In this document: piece after piece, positions 11,675 through 23,995 of the stretch
Numbering within the stretch: position 1 is the first letter of the stretch
How the letters are laid out: each line of letters begins with the position of its first letter
NCBI RefSeq assembly: GCF_910591885.1
Contig: NC_063274.1
Span: 9,467,725-9,531,724 of the forward strand
Direction of reading: 5' to 3'
Origin: Bombus terrestris
Lineage: Eukaryota > Arthropoda > Insecta > Hymenoptera > Apidae
Length of the DNA: 64,000 nucleotides
Made by a program: the position numbers and the translations under genes
The notes under the pieces: generated by a model
What the model saw: the letters and a program-made list of their open reading frames with translations, nothing else
What the model was told of the DNA's origin: nothing
Database searches by the model: none

Positions 11675-14600
11675 GGAAATGGGAAGACTCTGCAAAATAT
11701 CGAAGTGATAAGAAGAATGGTTTAATGAGAACCACGTTTCAATTTTCTCAAATGATACTACAGTGAAATGTTATACCTTGGATATATTATCAATTATATC
11801 AGTTCACAAATTTACAACAGTATTGATTGCAAAGTACGTTTTAGATCGGACACAAGTACCGCAGAGTACGTTTCCCTCCTCAATAAAATTGTAGATACGT
11901 GTCTCTATCTCCTTTTCCTTTATAAAAAATCATCACGATATTGTTTATCTTAACGCGGCTAATTGCCTCGTTTATATCTTGTCGTGCCGAGGCACGGGCC
12001 ACTCGGCACGCAAAGGAGGAAATTTCGAGTAAAATAGTCTGGCTGGTGGAGAAATAAGCCACTCGAGCTTCAATCCGTTCCAGCTTGCAAGAACTGCGAT
12101 GTTTCCGCTCCCTTTATTAAATCGTCTTGCTACGCTGGAAAAAGTACCGAAGAGCCAGGCGAACCAGGCTATCGCACGTCCTGTTTCGTGAATTTGGCGC
12201 ACAAGGAGAGATCGGAGGGTGGGCTTAAAACACACACACAGAAACAGTTACACACACAAGCAGAAAAAATACAGAGAGAGAGAAAGAGCGAAAGAAAGCA
12301 ACTCGTTCCGTTTTCTGGCCTTCTCTGCCCTTTTCTGGGCGGAAGATCCGCCGAATCGTCGTTTCACGGCGTTATCATACAACATGCCCGAGCCTTGAAG
12401 TTTTAATGAATCGAAAGAAAAAGTTCCACGCTGAGAAGCAGGGCAAGGTTAATTTCATCCCTGTTGAAAGTTGGAAAAAAGGTGATGTAACGTCTTGAAG
12501 CATTTAATCGTCCATCCGCTATTTGCCTCGGCCGGTTTCTTCGTTTTATTTTGAATTACTTTGAGACGAGTAATCTCCTTAATCGGCCTCCCTCGTGCGC
12601 TTTCCGGTAACAAAAATAGCGGATTTATTTTCTAAGCTTAGTGAACGAGCTCTGATGGAGGGAACTACGTGTATTTTGCTTTTGGGGAAGAATATTGAAT
12701 GGTAAAAGATGGTTTTACCACAATTAAGGACATGGATGGAAATAACGTGTTTTATGAAAATCGAAGGTATTTTGCTATGGATAATAACACGATATCGTAG
12801 AATAATTAATGCTTACTATCCTTCATGGCAAAATAAATGATTCTATAGTAGACTAAAAATAGAGTTTTAGTTTTCTTTTGTTCTTTCGTTCCTCTATAGT
12901 TTTTCAATGTTAACTTCGTATACGACTTAAGATAATCACGTTGGATAAACTGCTTAAGTTGTTGGAGGCATCTGGTTTTTGAATAGCGAACTCGAGGTAA
13001 AAGAACCTATTGATGACTTCCTTTCGCTCCGCGAAGCACTGAACAAGCAACTAAAAGTTTCCACAGTTTGGTCGACTTTTTCTGGATTTTACGACGCGAA
13101 GATAAAATACACCGCGTTTGGATTTCGCACCGTTTCAAACTTTGAACTTGCTATATGAAAGCGTGAGTAAGGGTAACGCAATTTACATAATTCTTTCATT
13201 AAAATAACAAACCGATAATTCAAAGATTTCATATTCGCTTGCTTTACATGTAATATTGTAATATAATATTACTTCGTATTATCTTTCCTCGCATATTGTT
13301 TTGAATTACAACTTTTACAATTTTAATACTCAATTTCTCCTTAAGTTTTAATCCAACACTGTTATAATTATCAAAGTAAGCATCTAGAAATTTTCTCAAA
13401 TAAAATACCGAGATAAAAGTATTCTTTCAGCGATAAACCAGCAAACAAAGTATACGAAGCTTCTTCTCTTTTCATTCTCTCTGGCTGCAAGCAAATAAGT
13501 TCTCGTAATCAACGGAAATGAATGCAAAGTAATCGTACAACGGGAGGAAAAAAACGGTTAAACTTTCTCGCGGATCCTTGCGGATTAGGAAACTTTGTCT
13601 CTCTTTTGTTCAGATACTGAACACCATCCCCAATAAAACTTCTCGAACCGCCAAGTTCTCTTTGAAACCGACAGACGGTCACGATCAAGCAGCTCGAACG
13701 ACTTACGCCGTTTATGGAAATAAATTTGGATAGACTGGAACGTTCGCCACGCGTATTCGACGTTGTGCGCGTTAGTTGGAGTGGAAGTTGCGCGGTTCCA
13801 GCGCGACGGGACCGCGAAATTCTCCTAAATCCACAAGTACCAAACGATACACACAAAAGCCGGCGACGACCAGTGGCGTGTACGCGTTCGTGATTTATGG
13901 AACGCGCTGTAATTGACTTTCATTACGATGCAAATTGCTTCGGTCACGATATCACGCGAAATACCTGTCTAATTCTTACGAGAAATCTGGTTCTTATACA
14001 GTTTTTCCTCTTCGTTACTCCATTTTTTCGTTTGTTACTTGAGTGCTGCTATTACGAGCAATAGCTTATGTCAGGAAATAATTATATACAGGGTGATTTC
14101 AGTAACTGGACCGCGTGTATGCGTCCAAAAACTTTGATTGATTTATAGTAGCACCGTGTATGATTGAGAAACGTGTATGTTGACAAGCTGATAAACGAAA
14201 GTAGTGTTTATCATCTGATTGGGAAATCAACAAATCGTATCATTAATTAATTTGGAAAGTATACGGATATTTTTTCATATGATGAAATATATATTACATT
14301 GAAGGAAACAGAATGTCTACGTTTAGTAATCGTTTTATCAGAATTATTCATCTATTGATTTAACAATCGTCAAGTCAAATATTTGATTTATCGCGATCGA
14401 AATATCACACAAACGGAACTTTTCACGCTGTTGCAATAATTCATATGGTTTAATCCTGATTCAGGCAAGCTTGCGTTGTTATATTTCATTACAGGAATAT
14501 ACTGCGCTCGTTTTCGTTGTAGAAGACAACAGCATTGTCAATAAACCTGCTCAACCACTGTAGCGTGTAAGGGACTTGTATTTTTACTCGGGTTAAGAAT

Positions 14601-15840
14601 ATTTTTAACCGTCTGCACGGTCAAGATATACGAGTATTTGGCTGCCATTTTTAAGCTCTCTCGTGTCTCTCGAAAGAACACGACAACGTGTATTGGCCAG
14701 CGCGGCGGAACGTCTGCTTCTTCGCTTTTTAGATTAACTTCTGCTGTAACACGAAAGACGAGACTCGCAAGGAGCCGGAAACGGGTTGGTGAAATTTCCG
14801 CAAGTCTTTGAACATGTTTAAGTATCTTACACTAGCCTGAAAACATTCTCTTGAACGGTAATTGAGCGGCGTTATAGTTCCTTTTAGCGGAGATTAACAC
14901 CACGAAAAAACATTAGTTTAGTGTAGCTGGTCTACAAGAATTTTTACAGAGTTGTAGTAGACTCTTAAATAGAATTTTTAACTGAATTCTGTATATCCTT
15001 GTTTTTACGTTGATTAAGTAATTTAGTTCGTACAAATGGTTTATTATATTTACGAGAAACATGATGTATTTTCCCTAATGAGCTGCTAGATAGGTATATT
15101 AAAAATGTCTGCACATAAATTTATGCAGAATGAAGGATAAAATATAGTTATAATTATTTGGAATTTTAATATGTTGTATTCGAGTATATGCAAGTGAAAA
15201 ATCGTAAACTTCATCCATCTGTACAGAATGAAAAACGCTGTTAGTTTGTAGTTTGTAGATATTTATTTGGAAAGAATATATTGCTTGAATTATCACTATT
15301 AATGTAGACACTGATTATACCTATATGCGTACTTTGTATTAAATCAGTTAGCGTTATACCGTTGAACAAATTTTTTGCACTGAAATTCTACAAAGTACAG
15401 ATATTCGTTACGTTTATCTTCATATTCACTCTCAAAGGAGAAAATAATTCGATATTCCTATTGTATATTCAAGGTAGATATTCTTCTTTCTCGTCGACAC
15501 AGTTACTATAATTAACACGAATAAAAATAAAACGAAATCTAATATGATTTGTAAAAATATACGTATATCGATCTTCGAATCAAAGAAAAGTAACACAAAG
15601 TCATAGCCATCTTCTACTTTTAGAAACAAATGACAGTAGCAGTGAGGTCACAAGGGCATTCACACCAGAAAGGTTCATGAAATAAATTTCTCCGCAATTT
15701 TCGCGAAATATCGCGGCATCGAAAACTGGAAAAACCTCAGCGGGACCGTAAATGATATCCAAGAGAGGACAATTTTAATTCGATTCTGCATACTGGATTA
15801 GTTTCGGATAAAAAGCGTTTAATCTACCAGCAGCTGACTG
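11675..15840. other. Gene-free stretch with a solitary TATACAGGGTG motif
   Basis: I recognise no gene. A purine- and CA-rich run occupies about 12229-12300. The parts at 12470-12620 and 13500-13900 are CpG-richer, and the latter holds a 115-codon minus-strand frame without recognisable domains. At 14085-14095 the motif tatacagggtg matches the end of the transposon relic upstream, but I found no convincing partner, so it may be a solo end. The region 14900-15620 is very AT-rich. Confidence 0.5.
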
Positions 15841-16201
15841 GGACCGCACGAAATTTTACGAGCCCCGAGGCTCGGGATTTTCCTTTCTTTGCCCGCCATT
15901 CGAGGCAAGCACGTGACCCAGCTGAAAATGAACTTGCCGCGTTGGTGGAAAAATATCCGCGAGCTGCCGCGTTTCCTTGGTAAGCCTCGAGCGTATTCTC
16001 GCTTTCCTCTCCGTCCTTTCTGATCCTACCGATACAATTAAGGAAGTGCGATAGATCCGTCGCCGAGTTGGAAGAAATAAACTCTTTGACGGTAAATCGG
16101 TGGGATCAGAGGTGAAGGAACCAGTTTCTTATCGCTCGTTTCCGGAGAACGCCGTTTCTCTTTCGTGCGGTTGCAATCAACTGTGATTTCCTGTTCGACC
16201 A
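15841..16201 (+). other. GC-richer patch with short hairpin and a weak first-exon candidate
   Basis: This patch is CpG-richer than its flanks. A small hairpin at 15859-15874 has arms CGAGCC and GGCTCG around four bases. An ATG at 15928 opens a frame of 17 codons plus one base up to 15979, followed by a donor-like TTG/GTAAGC. That could be a short first coding exon, but I see no promoter and no family signature, and such arrangements arise by chance. Confidence 0.15.
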
Positions 16202-16242
16202 TATGTGTGTATATATGTATGTGTGTGTGTATGTGTGTGTGT
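16202..16242. repeat. TG-rich microsatellite
   Basis: The sequence is an imperfect (TG)n tract interrupted by TATA and TA units. It is simple-sequence DNA with no sign of function. Confidence 0.9.
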
Positions 16243-16346
16243 TAAGCGAATCGTGGACGATCGTTTCTGATAATTACAATTTTATTATCGAGCGAATTTT
16301 TTAGTGGTCGTGGATAATATCAAAATTATCCATCTGGCGATAATAC

Positions 16347-16688
16347 TCAAAATGTTATAAAATCAGACGTAATTCTAGCAATTGTGAATCGCTTTAGATT
16401 TAGTACTTCTAACGTCATTGAAACCAAAGATGTTCCACATCTACGGACTGCTCTACACGTGACGTTATCAAATCCACCGATTACGAGTGGTAAATCCATA
16501 CTAAATTCACACACGTTGCGCACTCCAGCTTCACATCGATTGATCCATTGGTTACATACAGATGTAACATTTCCGTCGCTATTGAATTCAAGGACGTTTG
16601 GTGAATCTGGCGTAACGTTCACCACATCGACGAGCCTTAAATTGTGTTCGCGATTAGAAGCGATAACCCCTCTGATGCCACTAAATCT
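16347..16688 (-). CDS. Candidate extracellular Ig-like exon or its relic
   Basis: The minus strand is open for 113 codons between two stops. The translation reads like an extracellular domain. It has five cysteines within about 50 residues, three N-V-T sequons, and near the C-terminal end a pattern resembling Ig strands E, F and G (a run S-M-D-L-P-L-V, then D-N-V-T-C-R-A-V, then C-G-T-S followed by S-M-T-L-E-V). The gap from the putative B-strand cysteine to the F-strand cysteine is about 31 residues, shorter than in usual Ig domains. There is no ATG near the start. A tttag acceptor-like site adjoins the upstream end of the open frame, but I see no good donor before the stop. It may be an isolated exon of a larger minus-strand gene, a decayed fragment, or a chance frame; the plus strand is open over much of the same stretch, which weakens the case. 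Confidence 0.25.
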   Translation of the reverse strand, partial: RFSGIRGVIASNREHNLRLVDVVNVTPDSPNVLEFNSDGNVTSVCNQWINRCEAGVRNVCEFSMDLPLVIGGFDNVTCRAVRRCGTSLVSMTLEVLNLKRFTIARITSDFITF

Positions 16689-17800
16689 TCAAACGTTTGA
16701 TAACTAGGGGAGATACATAGTTCCAGATGCCGCAATATCAGTCGACCTATGCTGGTATCGTAATATTGACCGATACGATGTTTCCATCGTATCTTATCGA
16801 CAATCTAATGAGAAAATTCAAAAACGTTCTGTGGTTATCGATTTCACGTTTTTGGTTACCTGTCCTGTCATACAAAAATTATATTTCCATCTACGAATCT
16901 CAATCTTCGGTAGGCTAATTAAATTATTGACAACCTTAGTGAAATTTCACCCGGCAGTGTCTTTGAGAAAAATTTGTATCTTTATCAATACAAAAATTCC
17001 ATGTGTTTGACCAATAATTATATAATGTAATATACAGACATTGATAAGTATCTAAGAATAGATACTCCATCTTTGTCGTTGATTTCTTAATACTACCGAA
17101 TCTCGACGTTATCGGATACTATACTTGTTACAAAGACGAATGATGTTGCACGTCCTGAATACCCAAGTCCATTTCCATTGATATATTACACCTAACACGA
17201 CTTACGTCCTATTTCTTTTCCGTATCTACAAATATCGTTATCGACAATCAAGCATCCACTATTCGAACTATCAATATTCATCGACAGGCAATATCAGTAT
17301 TATCGCTACCAACTCCATTGCATATTCAAATAAGAAACAAACCTATATACGTATATGTATATAGTAGCAGGACGGCGAGCTCGTTTGCCTTCATTTCATC
17401 CCGTGAATGTTTGATCGTTTACATCAAACTGTACACCGCAAGCATGCAGGAATAAGTTAGATGGTGCGGCAGGCAGAGACGAAGAATGTTACCCGACGAT
17501 TTATACGAGGCGGACACAGAGAGCGCAAGGGACCCGTTGAGAAATCTCTGCGAGTATAGTTGTTTATTCGTGAGAGAACGTAACTCACTGCAGAAGGGTA
17601 AGTGCGTATCCGTGTGAACGATGTATCCTTTCTTACAGTTATAAGGCATGCAATCAACGCGCGTCAGCTATTCAGCTTTCCATACAGCTCCTCTAGGAAA
17701 TCCGGTCGAAAATTGGCACGGATTTTATACGCGAATCACATCACTCACGACTCGATTCCGTGGCCAAGCGATTTTTCGCTTCGAACGTCGAGAGTGGGTC
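16689..17800. other. Gene-free stretch next to the Ig-like frame
   Basis: I found no further exon. On the minus strand two short frames look mildly protein-like. One, of about 55 codons, runs from about 16795 down into the Ig-like frame in a different phase. The other is a 29-codon ATG frame near 17192-17281 with two spaced cysteines. A donor-like GTAAGTGC on the plus strand at 17598-17605 follows sequence without a clear acceptor. None of these is strong enough to call. Confidence 0.45.
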
Positions 17801-18045
17801 GGGTGAAATTAATTTTGCTTTGAAAATTTCTTTGGCTATTGACAATTTTTCGTTCTCCGACGGTTCTGGGTGGATATTAATATTGCTTTAAAAATTTCTT
17901 TGGCCATTGACAATTTTTCACCATCGTCCGGTCGAATCGGCATTAATTTTACTTTAGGAAATTTTCACGCGCGCTAATAATTTCTCGCTTTCATCGAGAT
18001 AAAATTAATTTCCCTTCGAAAATTTCATCACCGATATTTATTACG
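17801..18045. repeat. Four diverged tandem units of about 65 bp
   Basis: A core resembling attaattttgctttgaaaa recurs at 17808, 17876, 17942 and 18004, giving spacings of 68, 66 and 62 bp. The first two units are closest: they share nearly all of a 50-bp stretch that includes atttctttgg and attgacaatttttc. Units three and four are more diverged. The units are AT-rich cores separated by CpG-containing linkers. Such a pattern fits an old minisatellite or a repeated binding module. No coding frame is maintained across the copies. Confidence 0.75.
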
Positions 18046-19830
18046 GTGGCGGCAATTGAATCACGAGATCGACTTATTTCGATGAATCGGCGAAAATTCG
18101 AAACACCCGGTGACAATGGCGCGCGCGATAGTGGCGGAAACTTGTAAATTTCAAGGCTCGTTCGTTTATTCAGTGAGCTCAACCGGCCATTCATAATTTC
18201 GTGACCTGTTATTTTTCGCAACAATTCTACCTCCTGGAATACAAAATTCGCAGAGTCTTTAACTTTGTACGCTACTATTCCCGGACAAAGCGACGTTCTC
18301 CGCTAATGTACAATAATTCATCAGTCCGCGACTTGCTCGTGGCTTCCGTAAGTTTCAACGTGAAACGTAGCCAGTCGACAAAAACTGGCAACTTTACAAG
18401 GAAGGACGTTCTGCCTGCAGTAGGTGTCGTCGAAAAGTTTCCCGACAATAAGGACGCTGGAATTTTCCTCTGTGTTTTAGATCCCTTTGTTTTATGATGA
18501 AAAACGAGTTCCAGGTATGATGGCAGGAAAGAAGTTGTTGCGGTTGCGTTTCAACTAATTTCATTTGTAACAAATCTAGTTAGCTGATTACTTTGCTATA
18601 TCGATTAGTCGTAAAATTGTTTCATTTATAGTTTGATCTTTTTCTATAATATCTTTAAACATAATATTTAGAACTAACATGAATAATTTATGCGTTGTGT
18701 ACGTTTCGTAAGATTAAATGCCTCGTATGCTGGATCATATGTCTTGAACGTATTAGGAATCACGTATGAAATACGTACAGAGATAGAAACTGATAGAACA
18801 TTGACAGATATTTTTTAAATGCTAAGATGTAAGTGGTTATCGTCATTTTTAGAACATACTTCTGGAAATAAAACGTAGCGTGTATAATATCGTTATTAAA
18901 ACTTTTAGACGAAACAAATGACAGCACCTTTTTTTAGATATAATCGTCATTACAGTTCTTTACTTCGCCCCTACGATATCAATTTCCATTTTCACAAATT
19001 TGAATTACCCGAGCGTCTACTTCACTGGATAATTGAAGTACTCCCGAATGAGTATACTTTCGGTAACATGACGCCGTGTATAAGTTTACAGAAACCATAT
19101 AACCGGGACAAACGACTTTCATTTCAGACCTATGCACGTGTAAAAATTCCTCTTACGTTATTCCAATATCGCCTAACAGTTTGAGAAATTCAGCAAGAAT
19201 ATGAAATACGGAAGGAAACGCGGTTCACTGCGTTACTTCGTGGATATTCGCCTAGAATAATGACACGAACTTGCTAGCTATTATAAAATTAGGATGTTCG
19301 AGCTCGTCGGTCTGCAAGCGCAAACAAACCGAAGCGAATTATTCGCATGAACGAGTCGATGAGAAGCTACGAATTCGTTGATTTCGGCATAATGCACATT
19401 CGAATAGGCAATTGGAAAGTGTTAATTGCAGTTCGAGCGGATTCCCAACGATAACGTTGACCGGGTTATCATTTAGCGAGTCTGTTCCAATTATTCCCGG
19501 TGATTTTCTCCCTCAAAGTTCCCGAATCGATCGTGGTTTTCAATTTATATGCGACCTTTACGACAAATCTCGCACGGTCGCACGAGTCAATAGCTCTTCA
19601 TCTTTCTTCCATTTTCATATCATCGTATTTAATCGAAGAAACGGCGAACAGAAGGCTCGCCGTTTAATTACCAAAGATCCATTGTTCTCCGTCCAAGCCT
19701 CTCGGATACAGTTTTTTTTTTCACAAGCCTCTTCTAATTATCTCTCTCTCTCTCTAATTATTCGAGCGTGTCGATTCGCGAATCTTGCAGACTCTCGACT
19801 TCCAGGTCGTTAAACGCTTTATCGATGGAT
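18046..19830. other. Gene-free stretch
   Basis: I recognise no gene. Plus-strand open frames at 18201-18497, 18918-19184 (88 codons from an ATG) and 19412-19813 have no recognisable domain. A short (TC)n tract lies at about 19740-19755. Confidence 0.5.
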
Positions 19831-20720
19831 GGAGAATACCTTGGCTCCCGTCCGAAGGGAAGCGGCGTGGCATCATCCCCTCATTTCGCGGCCAGCTTTT
19901 CTTTCCTAAATAGCCGAGGTGCCTAAGTAACAACGTCCTGGCTACGTCCTATGAATATTGACGATCGAGGGGGTGGCCGATTCATATTCTTGTTTCTAAT
20001 CGAGCTCTCCGTGACTCTCCATTTTTCATCCCCTATCAACAGAACAAAAAAGTTCACCATCTACCCTTGCTCGATCGCACGCGCACTTGCCCGACCCGTT
20101 TTCTCCGTCGTTCCCCTGCCTCCTCGAGCTTTTTCTTCGTGTTCGAAGCATGCCAGCCCCAATCTTGCCAGCTCGAAGCACAATACACACCTTGGCAACT
20201 TTTCGTCTATTTAAAAGGTTCGCCCTTTCCCTAATGATCCGACGCATCAGCCTATCTGCTACCAATAAACGCGAACACCAACGACACACATAGACCGCTT
20301 CGTTCCTTCCGGTTTCCTTCCTTCGATCCGTACCCTCTATATGCCTTATCCTGCACAGAATGCTTCATCGGCTTTCTTTCTGGTCGTGTGTATACGTATA
20401 CACGATGCCACAGAATATCCTCGACGCTACTCATCGTCGTGTGCGATTAGGTTTCAGCGTCTTTATCATCCTTATCCACCTTTTCGGTAGCACGTACGAT
20501 AACGCTGTCCTATCTCTGCTGTTTCCGTGTGGTGGAATTCGATCAAAGGATAGAGTTAACCGGCGTCCACCACCCTTTGCGTGTTCGCTCGTAGAAGAAT
20601 CGGGACGTCTCCTTGAAAGGAGCCTTTTGCGATCTACTCTTTGCGATACGCGCGCGCATCTCTACAGTATCCTGCTCCTGCTGGAGGAGTTCATGCACCG
20701 CGTTGCTTCGACCTAGTCTC
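19831..20720. other. Pyrimidine-biased GC-richer island
   Basis: The plus strand is strongly C- and T-rich here and relatively rich in G+C and CpG, with many short open frames on both strands and none convincing. The longest is a 118-codon plus-strand ATG frame ending at 20716. The skew could reflect direction of transcription, an ancestral pyrimidine tract, or a conserved noncoding block. I see no domain. Confidence 0.4.
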
Positions 20721-23700
20721 GATGACCATTAGCAAGTTAAATGATTAATGATCCATTCACGATGAGAGAAAGATCGGTGTTACCCTCGGAAAGATTCTGA
20801 CAGACAACGAAACCTTCTTATTCTTGTTTGAGATTCTTTGAAAGTCGTTGATAATCGACTCCTTCGGTCTGTCGATCGACGCAGGAAAGACTCTACAAAT
20901 GTGTCGATATGCCGCTGTGATCTATGACATGCTGGATCATTTAGATCGATCCCGTTGTCATATCAGCGTACAATGGAGATGCATATGTGATCGGAACATT
21001 TTGCAGGAAATTGGATTCTTCTGCTATATTATTGAAGTTCACTGTAAAATCCTTTTGTATTGTTAGATGAAAACGAAATAGAAGTCAACTACACGGAAAG
21101 ATAATTCTATATGCAGAGTGTTTTTTAATAAAATAATGTTATTTATATTTAATTTTGTCGAATGCGTTGAAACTCTAATACTAAAATTGTCTTCTTGACT
21201 GGAGACCAAACGTTTGATACTTTTTAATTCGAAAGCTACAAAATTTCAGTGAAATATAATTTTAAAAAATTACGCTAACCGTTTAATTCTAAAGCAGACG
21301 CGATTTCAGACGAAGTTATTATCGAAGTTCAAGTTTAAATAATAGATCCGTCGTAGAAATTTGAAAATCTGTGAGTGTACACAATCCGCGAAAGCTATTA
21401 AGCCTGGGCTCGCGTGTCGTTTCGTCGTTCCAAGTTAAAAACGAACTTTGTAACTGATTCAGCTGGTCTAGGGATTGCCGTTTTATTGGACCGACATCAA
21501 ACACGCGATCTCTAGATCTGTTTATCTTAAGCAGAGCCCTACGACGCAATAAATCGTTACGGTGATACTCGGTCGTGATAAAGGGTCGCGAGATTGGTAT
21601 CCTGTAGGGCGCTACGCCACCATGTTCTTACCGATATAGCCATTTTATTCGCCGTATTCTGGAAGACGCACACGCGCCATAACCATTCTGCTAATCTCGT
21701 GTTCGATATTTCGATTATGGTCAAATAGATCTGACCTGTTCAGGATTACGTGAGTATCAAAGATAACAACAGGTTTGACTTTGTGAAATAACAGGTGGAA
21801 TCGTGAATAATTGAATGTTTACTGGCTTTTTGTTAACATGATGACAATCTGAAGTGGAGGCTTATTTTTCTGACAAGTCGTAAGTATATCGAATCGATCG
21901 AATTGTTTAACTTTGGGCTAATACATAATCACTTATGTACAAGATAAATAGAGTTAGAGTTATTATTTCAAATTTAGTAATTTCGGAACGCCTACAGATA
22001 GAGTGGAATGTTTCCAAGTTGTCAATATATTTAGGTTTGTGAGAACGTTTTGCGATATTAAATTTTCTAAATATTACTGAGTTCTGCAGTTTCATTAAAA
22101 CTGCAAATAAATGTTTATGAGTTGGAATTCATCGAATAATAGGAAAAAGCATTCTGTTGCTTAAAAAAAAATGTTTTAAACGTAATATCGACTGCAAAAG
22201 CGAAGAATGTCTTAACGGTTTGCTATTTCTCGTTAATCCTTTTTTCTACGAGCGAATTCCTTCCAGGAATTTCCAGGTAGGTCATTCCAGGGATCAGACA
22301 GCATACCTAAAGCTGTCTGGCCTTCTTGAGTATCGTGCTGTGGCTTTTGCGAACACGTCGAATAGTTTCAAAGTATTTCTTGATAAATCGACCTTAATTC
22401 TATTTAATATTCCTATTAATCGTATTGCTTCAGAAAAAAGCGGCATAAAAGCCTTATAAATAATAAGGGGCATAAAAGAGTCATCGTAATCGATAAGATG
22501 ATTCGCCGAGGATTTCACTGTGCAACTCGATACATTCAATAAACGAATCTCGTTAGAGATTCGCATTCACATTGAGCATATATTAGACAGATGATCATTC
22601 ATCGACAGGAATTCTGCCTTTGTATAATCTTCGTGAAGTACGATACTCTCGAACCTCTCTGCGAAGAACAAGTGACTTCGCTGACCTACATCCTTTGTAG
22701 TCGGGCATCGAATTCTGCTGAGTTGATCTGACATTTAATAGGATACAACAATACGTATAGTCGAACACGTTTCGGTTGTTCGGTTGTCATTTCTACAAAC
22801 AATTTACCAAAAATAGAATCTTTGACTCTCGATCGTCACGAACGATATTTTTCGCCAAAAAGTTAAAAATTTTCAATCGATACAAGCGCAGGTGATTCGA
22901 TGGAACGTGTTAAGTCGCACTTGATGCACAGAGACGCGTTGTTATTCTTGGCGAGGATTGACGCGCCGCCTCAGTAATTGACATTGCTAGATAGACGTGG
23001 TAAATTGCGTTACTTCGAATAAGATAACACGAGGTATTTGTTGATATTACTGGTTTACCGATAGTAACGTGTCCTGATTGCGTTTGTCACTCGGTGTTCG
23101 GAAAAATAAATATCGCGGGAGATTTAAACGACGCGTGGTTGCGAAATGGCGCTTTACGAGAACATCCTGTACATAGTAATAATTAAACTGTAAATGCAAC
23201 GTGAAAGGATTTACGAACTGGAATTGGAAATGAAATGAAAAATGAAAAAAAAAACTCACTGAAATGATAATTACAAGGTAATTTTCTACCCGTTGAAACA
23301 AATCATAAATCGTGCTACAAATCATTTATTGGAAACTGTGCAAGTTAATTAAATTCTTTTCTGCCGCGTGCTTCGAACAACAAACATTTCTCTGACAGCA
23401 ATAAATTGCCGATTTTCATAAAAGTCTTTCCAAATGGCATAACCCGTGTTATTTATCGATTGACTACGATACGTTTTTACTCGCCGCGAAATTGCGTAAA
23501 ATGAAACTTGGGAAAAAGTAAGTGCTGCGCGAGTACGAGTAACGATAGCTGCTTGAAATAGTAACGAATGCTCCTTTTGAGTTTCGAGCAGCATACGAAG
23601 TGTTCATTGATATTAACCTATATATAGCTTCGTGTTTTAATTGTATTTGCACTTGATGATCGGTGAAACAAATACCGGGTACAGTTTAAACGGAAGCATC

Positions 23701-23977
23701 ATTAAATCGATGTCCTGCACGTGAAAGAATTACTTTCGATGAAATAATGCGTGTCATTTATCGATATTAATAGTTGAGCGATGACAACGCGTTTTAATTC
23801 AGGCCAGGTTGTCGCGCGCCGAAATAAATATTGCATGAATTTAAACTGTCGCAGATGATAAAATGTTATCATACATGCACAAAAAGACCGTCGAACGATG
23901 TAATACGAGACAGTTATTCGTGTTAATAGTTATTAACAGCGACATATTTTAATTGCGTTTTAACATTGCTATGTGGC
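20721..23977. other. Gene-free stretch with two short hairpins
   Basis: I recognise no gene. Two perfect 8-bp hairpins occur close together. One has arms at 22085-22092 (TGCAGTTT) and 22098-22105, the other at 22295-22302 (CAGACAGC) and 22312-22319. Their stems are too short for a microRNA precursor. The sequence near 22260-22290 repeats TTCCAGG three times. Confidence 0.55.
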
Positions 23978-23995
23978 AAAAAAAAAAAAAAAAAA
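23978..23995. repeat. Poly-A run (18 A)
   Basis: An uninterrupted run of 18 A. No retroposed gene or target-site duplication is evident next to it. Confidence 0.9.

Noticed and set aside
17560..17610. Donor-like AAGG/GTAAGTGC that could end a first exon
   Set aside because: No acceptor, promoter or sustained open frame precedes it.
22085..22319. Two perfect 8-bp hairpins as possible microRNA or terminator structures
   Set aside because: The stems are far too short for a microRNA precursor, and rho-independent terminators do not apply to this genome.
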